A stretch of 22,985 nucleotides of DNA from UBA5078 sp963977405 (GTDB lineage: Bacteria; Pseudomonadota; Gammaproteobacteria; Pseudomonadales; Pseudohongiellaceae): positions 1 to 22,985 of the forward strand of contig CAXBOY010000042.1 in assembly GCA_963977405.1 (NCBI GenBank), read 5' to 3'. The position numbers and the translations under genes were made by a program. This document shows, in pieces, positions 7,567 to 14,114 of the stretch (position 1 is the first letter of the stretch; the number at the start of each line of letters is the position of its first letter). Below the pieces are notes generated by a model. It searched no databases and had not been told where the DNA came from. It saw nothing but the letters and a program-made list of their open reading frames with translations.

Positions 7567-8895
7567 ATGTCTAAAGTAAGCCGCTACACCCCCGCCACCG
7601 CTATCGCTGTTGTCGTCGCCAATATGGTCGGCACAGGGGTGTTCACTAGCCTCGGTTTCCAAATCATCGACATCAAATCCAGCTTTGTTCTGTTGATGCT
7701 GTGGCTCGTCGGCGGAATTGCTGCAATGTGCGGTGCTCTGACCTATGCAGAACTGGCCAGCCGCATGCCCCGCTCTGGTGGCGAATATAATTTCCTCAGT
7801 CAGATCTACCACCCCTCTATCGGTTTCGTTTCTGGCTGGGTCTCGCTGACGGTGGGCTTCGCGGCGCCTACTGCATTGGCAGCAATGACCTTTGCTGCCT
7901 ATTTCGATTCGGCCGTGGGGGCCAGCATTCCTATCAATCGCAGCTTAGCCGCTGTGGTTCTGGTGGGAGTACTCACATTCGTGCACGGGCGTAACCACGC
8001 CGCCAGTAGCGGCCTTCAGAACTGGTTCACTATCATCAAGGTATTATTGATTGCCCTATTCGTTGTGGCGGTATACAGCAGCGTTAGTACCCCACAAGCT
8101 CTGCACCTGCTGCCTAGCAGTGGCGACGGCGCCCTTTTGGCCTCTAGCGCCTTCGCGGTATCGCTGATCTATGTTAACTATGCCTATACCGGTTGGAACG
8201 CCGCCACCTATATTACGGGGGAGATCGAACGACCGGAGCGCTCCGTCCCTATAGTCCTTATCGGTGGCACCGCTATCGTGATCGTGTTGTATTTGGCCCT
8301 CAACGCAACATTCCTCTATGCCGTGCCAATGGAAGCGTTAGAGGGGCGCATCGAGATCGGCGTAATTGTCGCCGAACAAACCTTCGGCCCAATCGGTGCG
8401 ATGCTGATGGGCGCGCTTCTTTCCCTACTCTTGATCTCAACAGTCAGCGCGATGCTAATGGCCGGCCCACGGGTGCTCCAAGTAATGGGAGAGGATTTTC
8501 GATTATTTCGCATGCTCGCGGTGAAAAATGGCGGTGGCGTGCCTCGCACAGCCATTTACGTGCAGGGGGCACTCGCAATACTGTTCATCGTCACCTCCAC
8601 CTTCGATTCCGTGCTGGTGTTCTCTGGCTTCATCCTCGGCTTGAGCTCGTTGGCCACTGTGCTGGGCGTGTTCGTACTACGCTTCCGTAAAGGTAAAGAC
8701 GAGCACGAAGGCGTGACTTCATATCGTACTTGGGCCTACCCACTACCCCCACTGCTATATAGCGCCATCATGCTGTGGACACTCTGGTTTATCTCCGTTA
8801 ATCGGCCTATAGAGGCGGCGGTCGCGGCAATCGTCATAATCCTCGGTTTCATCAGCTATCTTGTCACCGAACGGCTCTCTGCCGCGCGCGCGTAA
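7567..8895 (+). CDS. APC-family amino acid permease (LAT/y+L-like)
   Basis: This 442-residue, very hydrophobic protein has about 12 predicted membrane helices by eye. The first helix carries the APC-superfamily signature A-N-M-V-G-T-G-V-F-T-S (about 18-28), whose unwound Gly-rich segment binds the substrate amino group and carboxylate. The conserved loop Y-A-E-L-A-S-R-M-P-R-S-G-G-E-Y follows helix 2, and N-Y-A-Y-T-G-W-N-A lies in helix 6. These point to an inner-membrane amino acid transporter or exchanger; the substrate cannot be assigned. The ribosome site is weak. It is divergent from the DUF3622-like gene across 159 bp and lies 43 bp upstream of the O-methyltransferase, which has its own strong ribosome site. 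Confidence 0.9.
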   Translation: MSKVSRYTPATAIAVVVANMVGTGVFTSLGFQIIDIKSSFVLLMLWLVGGIAAMCGALTYAELASRMPRSGGEYNFLSQIYHPSIGFVSGWVSLTVGFAAPTALAAMTFAAYFDSAVGASIPINRSLAAVVLVGVLTFVHGRNHAASSGLQNWFTIIKVLLIALFVVAVYSSVSTPQALHLLPSSGDGALLASSAFAVSLIYVNYAYTGWNAATYITGEIERPERSVPIVLIGGTAIVIVLYLALNATFLYAVPMEALEGRIEIGVIVAEQTFGPIGAMLMGALLSLLLISTVSAMLMAGPRVLQVMGEDFRLFRMLAVKNGGGVPRTAIYVQGALAILFIVTSTFDSVLVFSGFILGLSSLATVLGVFVLRFRKGKDEHEGVTSYRTWAYPLPPLLYSAIMLWTLWFISVNRPIEAAVAAIVIILGFISYLVTERLSAARA

Positions 8896-8938
8896 ATTTA
8901 GTACACTGCGCATGTGACATATTCAACAAGGAGCTCCC

Positions 8939-9598
8939 ATGTCTCGATGGATTAAAGTAGACGAAGACATCAACCGGTACATCAACAAGCATCTCGCACC
9001 TGAACACCCTGTGCTACAGGAGTTGCATAAAAAAACCTCTGTGATGGAAGGCGCTGGGATGCAGATATCCCACGAGCAGGCGCAATTCATGAGCGTCTTG
9101 CTCAAGTCGATTCGCGCGAAGAATACCCTCGAAATTGGCGTCTTCACAGGCTATAGCACTCTCATTACCGCGCTCGCACTGCCAGCGGACGGCCGTATCA
9201 TTGCCTGCGATATCAGCGAGGAGTGGACCGATATTGCGAAGCCCTTCTGGGCAGCAGCCGGGGTAAGCGACAAGATCGACCTGCGCCTTGCACCAGCAAC
9301 GCAAACGCTTAGTGATTTGATCAAGAGTGGCTGTTCCGGGCAGTTCGACTTCGCGTTCATTGACGCCGACAAAACCGGATATGAAGATTACTATGAATTG
9401 ACGCTAGAGCTATTACGCCCCGGCGGCCTTATAGCGCTAGATAACTGCCTGTGGGGAGGCTCGGTAATTGACCTCGACGATCAAAGCGAGGACACCAAGG
9501 CGCTGCGCAAACTCAACGACAAGATTAGTAGTGACCGACGAGTACAGGCCTATTTGGCTCCTGTTGGCGATGGCATCTACCTAGCGTCCAAATTATAG
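8939..9598 (+). CDS. SAM-dependent O-methyltransferase (COG4122 / caffeoyl-CoA OMT-like)
   Basis: This is a 219-residue class I methyltransferase. SAM motif I is L-E-I-G-V-F-T-G-Y-S-T (about 65-75). The acidic SAM-ribose strand is I-I-A-C-D-I-S. The metal and substrate segment is F-I-D-A-D-K, followed by G-G-L-I-A-L-D-N, as in divalent-cation-dependent catechol or caffeoyl-CoA O-methyltransferases. The bacterial acceptor substrate is unknown. AAGGAG at 8928-8933, 5 nt before the ATG, fixes the start. It follows the permease by 43 bp on the same strand, so co-transcription is possible. Its last six bases overlap the end of the convergent MAPEG gene. Confidence 0.92.
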   Translation: MSRWIKVDEDINRYINKHLAPEHPVLQELHKKTSVMEGAGMQISHEQAQFMSVLLKSIRAKNTLEIGVFTGYSTLITALALPADGRIIACDISEEWTDIAKPFWAAAGVSDKIDLRLAPATQTLSDLIKSGCSGQFDFAFIDADKTGYEDYYELTLELLRPGGLIALDNCLWGGSVIDLDDQSEDTKALRKLNDKISSDRRVQAYLAPVGDGIYLASKL

Positions 9599-10018
9599 CC
9601 TGACCACAACCTCGTATAGCAGCAACGCTGTCAGCACGAATATAGCGAGCATGCCTATTAAGAAGATGTTTCGACGCAATAATACGACATTAGCCCCGGT
9701 ATGAATCCAGGCATGGAGCAACCGACTCAATGCGAACGCCCAAGCGGCCAGCAGCGCCAAGAGACCCACCGCATTTAGCTCAATTAGGGCGATTACTAGC
9801 ACATAGAAGAGCACCGGCACTTCGAACTGGTTGCGGATATTATTGTTGATTTTCTGTACGTATTCGGGCCAAGCATCATCATGAAGTGCGCGACGTGCAT
9901 TGTTAACTTCGCCAGCGCGAATAGCTTTTATCTTGGCGAAAATTAAGGCGCTATACACAGTCAAGGTCAGTAATATCTGTAGTAATACAGGTAGGTATAG
10001 CCAATTGGGGTTCATCAT
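9593..10018 (-). CDS. MAPEG-family integral membrane protein
   Basis: This 141-residue protein has about four membrane helices. It carries the MAPEG-like segments N-N-N-I-R-N-Q-F-E-V-P-V-L-F-Y after helix 1 and S-R-L-L-H-A-W-I-H-T-G-A-N before helix 4. MAPEG proteins are membrane-associated eicosanoid and glutathione metabolism proteins, but bacterial members of this size mostly lack a known substrate. The ATG at 10018 directly follows the TAA of the dioxygenase-rhodanese gene (10021-10019), so translation is probably coupled. A second ATG lies one codon later. Next to a glutathione-persulfide-type dioxygenase, a thiol-linked role is suggestive only. The TAA stop is the reverse complement of a TTA leucine codon in the facing methyltransferase gene. 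Confidence 0.88.
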   Translation of the reverse strand: MMNPNWLYLPVLLQILLTLTVYSALIFAKIKAIRAGEVNNARRALHDDAWPEYVQKINNNIRNQFEVPVLFYVLVIALIELNAVGLLALLAAWAFALSRLLHAWIHTGANVVLLRRNIFLIGMLAIFVLTALLLYEVVVRL

Positions 10019-11059
10019 TTATCGCTCCAACCAATGCAAAATGCCGCCGTGAATGTTGGCCACTTTCTCATGCCCAACATCCTTCAGTATAGTAATCGCC
10101 ATCGCCGAACGCTTGCCGGAACGGCACAGAGTAACCACCGGTTTATCTCTAGGTACCTCGCCCACCCGCGCACGTAGTTCGCTAAGGGGAATGACGGTGA
10201 CCCTTTCCAGCCCAGCTATTGGCACACCAATCTCTTCGGCCTCGCGCACATCCAATACCGTCAGTTCTGCCTGATGCTGTAGCACCCACTCCGGTTCTAC
10301 CTCGGGGATGCCCGCGAAGGTGACCCGCAATTCAGCCCAATCCGGTTCATCCGGCAGTTTACCACTGGCTGGCTTGCCACTGCGCAGGTTGTTCGGCAGC
10401 GCCTCGTCTATCTTCTTGGGGTGAGGCAATTGCATCGCCTTCATATACTCCACGAAGTCGCGCTCGTTCGCGCCACCACCCACACGAGGATTGTAACTTT
10501 TTTCCTCTGCTATGGAAGATCGAGTACGCCCATTGTAGTCATGTGCTGGGTAAACGGCGTAATCGTCTGGAAGGGAGAATATTTGTTCAGTAATGGAATG
10601 ATATAAACGTGCTGGATCGCCTTGCTGAAAATCGCTACGGCCACAGCCGCGAATCAACAGTGCGTCTCCGGTGAACACCATCTGCTGCTGCGCAAGAACA
10701 AAGCTGGTACAACCACTAGTATGCCCGGGTGTTGCCCGTGCTTCTAGCTCAACCCCTTGCACTCCGAAGTGCTGCCCATTTTCAAGCAAAAGATCGACAT
10801 TCTCTGCACCTGCACTCACAGAGATCGCGATCTTACAGCCAGTCTTTTGCTTCAATAGCCACGCAGCCGTAATATGGTCTGCGTGGGCATGTGTATCCAC
10901 CACCAACTTTAACTGCAAACCCAGTTCGTCGAGTAAGGCTAAGTCGCGTGAGGCCTGCTCGAATACAGGATCGATCAGCAGTGCCTCATGGCTAGCTTCA
11001 TCGGCAAGAAGATACGTATAGGTAGATGAGCTAGCGTCGAAGAGTTGTCTGAATAACAT
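10019..11059 (-). CDS. Persulfide dioxygenase (ETHE1-like) fused to C-terminal rhodanese
   Basis: This 346-residue fusion has an N-terminal metallo-beta-lactamase fold (about 1-235). Its metal motif is T-H-A-H-A-D-H (H57, H59, D61, H62), with H113 in T-P-G-H-T-S-G, D132 in F-T-G-D, and the ETHE1-type G-R-S-D-F-Q-Q-G-D. ETHE1 enzymes use mononuclear Fe(II) to oxidise glutathione persulfide to sulfite. The C-terminal rhodanese (about 250-346) has catalytic Cys312 in C-R-S-G-K-R-S and could pass sulfane sulfur to or from sulfite and thiosulfate. The layout equals the known persulfide dioxygenase-rhodanese fusions of Proteobacteria. There is no signal peptide, so it is cytoplasmic. GGAG precedes the ATG by 7 nt. 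It lies between a CBS-domain gene (44 bp upstream of its coding end) and the MAPEG gene. No recognisable sulfide:quinone oxidoreductase is in the window. Confidence 0.93.
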   Translation of the reverse strand: MLFRQLFDASSSTYTYLLADEASHEALLIDPVFEQASRDLALLDELGLQLKLVVDTHAHADHITAAWLLKQKTGCKIAISVSAGAENVDLLLENGQHFGVQGVELEARATPGHTSGCTSFVLAQQQMVFTGDALLIRGCGRSDFQQGDPARLYHSITEQIFSLPDDYAVYPAHDYNGRTRSSIAEEKSYNPRVGGGANERDFVEYMKAMQLPHPKKIDEALPNNLRSGKPASGKLPDEPDWAELRVTFAGIPEVEPEWVLQHQAELTVLDVREAEEIGVPIAGLERVTVIPLSELRARVGEVPRDKPVVTLCRSGKRSAMAITILKDVGHEKVANIHGGILHWLER

Positions 11060-11103
11060 CGTTGGCTCCAGTGCCGTTGAGCGTGAATCGACTCTTGTCG
11101 AGT

Positions 11104-11526
11104 TTAGTCATTGAATTTCGCACGGTGTGACTTCATTAATCGCAATACATCTTTCTTGGTGACAATTCCTTCGATCTGATTCTCATTATCGACAATTGGA
11201 ATACAGGAAATATTTCTCGAGAGAAACAAATCGATTGCATCGAACATGTTTGCCGTCTTTCTTAAGGTTGTTGGCTTGCGGGTCATAAAAGTATGCACGG
11301 GCTTATGCAGCAGCAACTGATCCTTATAGGTCTCAAGCGGGGTGCCAAAGGTAGGGGTAAGCTGTCGATAGACGTCGCGGTCCGAAATGACTCCGGCAAG
11401 TTTGTGGCGCTCTACCACCAGCACATGGTTGAATTTTGCGCGGTCGAGAATATCCTTCACCAGCTTAAGCGTGTCATCGAGCTCTACCGTTGCGACGGGA
11501 CGGCTCATTATCTTATCTAGGGTCAT
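11104..11526 (-). CDS. Tandem CBS-domain protein
   Basis: This 140-residue protein consists of two CBS motifs (about 1-60 and 75-138), a Bateman pair. M-S-R-P-V-A-T-V-E and V-I-S-D-R-D-V-Y-R mark the first; M-T-R-K-P-T-T-L, C-I-P-I-V-D-N and G-I-V-T-K-K-D-V-L mark the second. Such pairs bind adenine nucleotides or similar ligands and act as small regulatory proteins. I chose the ATG at 11526 because GGAG lies 5 nt before it and the protein then begins M-T-L-D-K-I-M-S, as expected for the family. An upstream in-frame ATG at 11556 would add ten residues without such support. It reads into the persulfide dioxygenase gene 44 bp later, so it may be the first gene of that operon. Confidence 0.9.
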   Translation of the reverse strand: MTLDKIMSRPVATVELDDTLKLVKDILDRAKFNHVLVVERHKLAGVISDRDVYRQLTPTFGTPLETYKDQLLLHKPVHTFMTRKPTTLRKTANMFDAIDLFLSRNISCIPIVDNENQIEGIVTKKDVLRLMKSHRAKFND

Positions 11527-11667
11527 ACTCTCTCCAACACTACACAGAAAATCCACTTAATGTAGGCTATTTTAGGCTCGTTGAGTAACAATTCCACCTC
11601 ACCTCGGTCTGATGTGGGGCATGCTTAAGAAATCTAGCAAATAAACCGCCCCAAAAGGAGCTCTGAC

Positions 11668-12258
11668 ATGAAAAGCTTTTTACAGCCACTTCTATCGCGA
11701 TCGCTATTAATAGGCTTATTCGTGTTCGCCCTTGCCAGCACTGCCAGTGCGGCAGACGAGACCTTCAACTGGGCCCCTTCTCTCAATGTCGGCGATGCAC
11801 TCCCAGCGATTAGTGCCGTGGACCAAGACGGCAACGAGCACAGCCTCGCGCAGCTAAGCGGCGAGAACGGGCTTATCCTGATAATGAGCCGCTCCTTCGA
11901 CTGGTGCCCCTTCTGCATTCGACAACTCCAGCAACTAGTGGAGTCTGAGGCGCAATTCAATGCCATTGGCTTCAATGTGGCCACCATGACTTACGATTCG
12001 GTAGCAACCTTGAAAGAGGCGGAGGAGGAATACGAGACCACATTCCCTTTGCTGCACGATGAAGATAGTGCGCACATCAAGGCGATGGGCATATTGAACA
12101 TGCAATACGAGCCCGGCAACCGGGCCTATGGAATACCCTATCCAGGGATATTCGTGCTCGATAACAATGGCGTAATACGCGCCAAATTAGCCGAGGAAGA
12201 CTATCGCATGCGCCCAGATTTCAGCCTTGTACTCGAGGCCGCTCAGGCAGTCGAGTAG
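11668..12258 (+). CDS. Exported peroxiredoxin-like / thioredoxin-fold redox protein
   Basis: This 196-residue protein has a clear signal peptide: K near the N-terminus, a hydrophobic core at 12-24 and A-S-A at 26-28, with cleavage likely after residue 28 or 29. The mature part starts like an AhpC/TSA-Redoxin domain (V-G-D-A-L-P-A-I-S-A-V-D-Q-D-G). It has a reactive motif W-C-P-F-C at 79-83 (Cys80, Cys83) and Y-P-G-I-F-V-L-D-N-N-G late in the fold. A C-x-x-C at the peroxidatic position suggests thiol-disulfide exchange or an atypical peroxiredoxin. It should be periplasmic. AAAAGGAG sits 8 nt before the ATG. The convergent DUF547 gene ends 30 bp away. Confidence 0.87.
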   Translation: MKSFLQPLLSRSLLIGLFVFALASTASAADETFNWAPSLNVGDALPAISAVDQDGNEHSLAQLSGENGLILIMSRSFDWCPFCIRQLQQLVESEAQFNAIGFNVATMTYDSVATLKEAEEEYETTFPLLHDEDSAHIKAMGILNMQYEPGNRAYGIPYPGIFVLDNNGVIRAKLAEEDYRMRPDFSLVLEAAQAVE

Positions 12259-12288
12259 GCCGCTCTATAGGATGGGACCTTGCCCAGT

Positions 12289-13062
12289 TTATTGCCGGTT
12301 GAGGTCCCAGTCATAGGGCAAGTTAGCGCGCCAGCGCAATGGCTCTGGCAGGTCACGATAACGGCGCACGAAAGCCTCAACTCCGCCATCCGCATCGAAA
12401 TCCTCCTCGAACCAGTCGAATATCTGCGAAAAACGTGCTCGGTTGCCATCGATCTCCACACCCTTCGTGTCATCCTGTAGAAACATCATTGCCTGCTCCT
12501 CTAACTGCCGCACCAATTTATCGGCTCGATACGCTTCCGGTCGGAGATTGGGACAACTTAAAGAGGCACATACGATGGCAAAGTGGATGCGCGGCTCGCC
12601 CATAGGCCTTAGAATGGCGTGTTCGATTTGATCGAGTGTGACTGACTGCCCGGCGATGGTGCCTACGGTTTTTTTCCAGACCGGCGTAAACAAGGAGCCT
12701 GCATCGCGGATGCTGTCCATGGGCATATTGTCGATAACCATTTTAATGGCATAGACATTGTAGGCATTGATGTAGAATGCGAGACGCTCTTCGGAACCCT
12801 CCAGTGCTTCTGGACGGATGTTCTCGATTTGAGAGATAAGTTGTGGGTAGCGGGGGTCCGATGCCAAGGCCTTGTAATCGACGCCATGATAGCGAATACC
12901 GCCGCGCTGCACCGGCTTTACATATTGCGCTAATACCGCATCGAGTAAGTCCCAGTCATCAGCCTGCGCCGGGTTGGGGCTGAGCAATACAACGGCGAGA
13001 GTCATTACTCCACAGAGCACATTACTACTCAATGTATCGTGCAAAAACTGGGTAATCGGCAT
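12289..13062 (-). CDS. Secreted DUF547-domain protein
   Basis: The chosen ATG at 13062 gives 257 residues. GGAG lies 5 nt before it and the product begins with a signal peptide: hydrophobic core about 14-28, A-Q-A at 32-34, then D-D-W. The open frame extends upstream to 13203, but that part has no ribosome support and overlaps the divergent sigma gene. The mature protein shows DUF547 features: F-Y-I-N-A-Y-N-V-Y, I-H-F-A-I-V-C-A-S-L-S-C-P-N-L-R and I-F-D-W-F-E-E-D-F. The biochemical function of DUF547 is unknown; these proteins are usually exported, and the conserved Cys pair in C-A-S-L-S-C is typical. It is divergent from an ECF sigma gene across 61 bp, so it may be a target of that regulator. 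Confidence 0.9.
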   Translation of the reverse strand: MPITQFLHDTLSSNVLCGVMTLAVVLLSPNPAQADDWDLLDAVLAQYVKPVQRGGIRYHGVDYKALASDPRYPQLISQIENIRPEALEGSEERLAFYINAYNVYAIKMVIDNMPMDSIRDAGSLFTPVWKKTVGTIAGQSVTLDQIEHAILRPMGEPRIHFAIVCASLSCPNLRPEAYRADKLVRQLEEQAMMFLQDDTKGVEIDGNRARFSQIFDWFEEDFDADGGVEAFVRRYRDLPEPLRWRANLPYDWDLNRQ

Positions 13063-13123
13063 CGCTTCTCCTAGCGCACGGACTTTAATTAATACGCACG
13101 AATAAGACTGTTGGTTCGCGTTT

Positions 13124-13747
13124 ATGTTACACAAAGTACAAGATGAGCAAGACCTTAAGGCGCTGCGCAGTGGCGAGCCGCTAGCGTTCACCGCGCTCGT
13201 CAAACGCTACCACCGTCAGCTACTAGTGGTTGCCCGCGCCATCGTCGGCGATGTGTGGGCCGAGGAGGTACTGCAGGAGGCTTGGGTCTCCGTGCACCGC
13301 GCCTTGCCCCGCTTCGAGGGTCGCTCTAGCCTACAGACTTGGCTCTATACGATCGTGCGCAACGAGGCGCGCACGCGCCTAAGCAAAGAGTCTCGCTATG
13401 TCTCACTCGACGCCATGGCCGGCAGCCACGACGACTCGCTAGACGCCCTCGATATACACTTCAAGAAGAACGGCCACTGGCAGAGCTCCCCCGCTAATTG
13501 GCACACCGACTCGCCCCTCCAGTTGATGGAGCAGGATCAGTTGCGTCGCTGCATCGACCACACCCTCACTACCCTCAGTGCCGACCAATGTGCCGTATTC
13601 ACAATGCGTGATATTCAACAGATGGAACTGCAGGACATCTGTAACATTCTGGAACTGAGCAACTCTAATGTTCGGGTATTACTGCACCGTGCCCGCCTTA
13701 GTTTAATGCAAGTGATAGATCGCTATCAGGAGACTGGAACATGTTGA
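13124..13747 (+). CDS. ECF-type RNA polymerase sigma factor
   Basis: This 207-residue sigma-70 family protein has region 2 at about 18-88 (A-E-E-V-L-Q-E-A-W-V, then S-L-Q-T-W-L-Y-T-I-V-R-N-E-A) and region 4 at about 145-200 (L-T-T-L-S-A-D-Q-C-A-V-F-T-M, then L-S-N-S-N-V-R-V-L-L-H-R-A-R). Regions 1 and 3 are absent, as in ECF sigmas. The linker is long (about 55 residues) and contains H-F-K-K-N-G-H-W. No good ribosome site precedes the ATG. It overlaps the following zinc-finger gene by 7 bp, the usual arrangement for a sigma and its anti-sigma. It is divergent from the DUF547 gene. A loose ECF-like GGACTT at 13080-13085 lies upstream and could reflect autoregulation, but this is weak. Confidence 0.93.
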   Translation: MLHKVQDEQDLKALRSGEPLAFTALVKRYHRQLLVVARAIVGDVWAEEVLQEAWVSVHRALPRFEGRSSLQTWLYTIVRNEARTRLSKESRYVSLDAMAGSHDDSLDALDIHFKKNGHWQSSPANWHTDSPLQLMEQDQLRRCIDHTLTTLSADQCAVFTMRDIQQMELQDICNILELSNSNVRVLLHRARLSLMQVIDRYQETGTC

Positions 13748-13980
13748 GTTGTCGCGACATTGCCAAGCAGGCAAGCGACCATATAGACAAGAAGCTGACC
13801 TTTCGTCAGTCCTTGAGCTATGGCTTTCACTTGCTCCTGTGTGGCTACTGTCGAAAGTTCGTAGGGCATTTGCGCACTACCATCGATCTTAGCCACCAAC
13901 TTTCCGGCCAAGACCAACTCTCCGACGAGGAAGCAGCCAGCATCGCCACTAAGGCATTAGAACGAGCAAAATCCGAATAG
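13741..13980 (+). CDS. Small zinc-finger anti-sigma factor candidate
   Basis: This is a 79-residue soluble protein. Cys4 and the motif H30-x3-C34-x2-C37 match the C...H-x3-C-x2-C pattern of zinc-binding anti-sigma (zf-HC2) domains. The rest is a charged helical tail with no membrane helix and no separate sensor domain, so it is a minimal cytoplasmic anti-sigma. AGGAG at 13728-13732, 8 nt upstream, supports the ATG, which overlaps the sigma gene end by 7 bp. Zinc anti-sigmas often respond to oxidation or metal loss at these cysteines. That is inferred here, not shown. Confidence 0.82.
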   Translation: MLSCRDIAKQASDHIDKKLTFRQSLSYGFHLLLCGYCRKFVGHLRTTIDLSHQLSGQDQLSDEEAASIATKALERAKSE

Positions 13981-14114
13981 TTTGATATACCTAGCGAGAT
14001 CGAAAGTGATGTGAAAGCAGGGACGGCTTTCTGAGAATACTTCGCAGCTTGTGAACACCGCAGCGGGCATACAAAAATTGTACATCCCACTGCAGCACTG
14101 AAACTACGGTCGGC

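Noticed and set aside
13063..13203. Upstream extension of the DUF547 gene
   Set aside because: It has no ribosome site, would bury the signal peptide internally and overlaps the sigma gene; GGAG before 13062 supports the shorter form.
14070..14082. TACAA-AAA-TTGTA inverted repeat between the anti-sigma and DUF5916 genes
   Set aside because: The stem is AT-rich and only 5 bp, with no T-run after it, so it does not qualify as a terminator.
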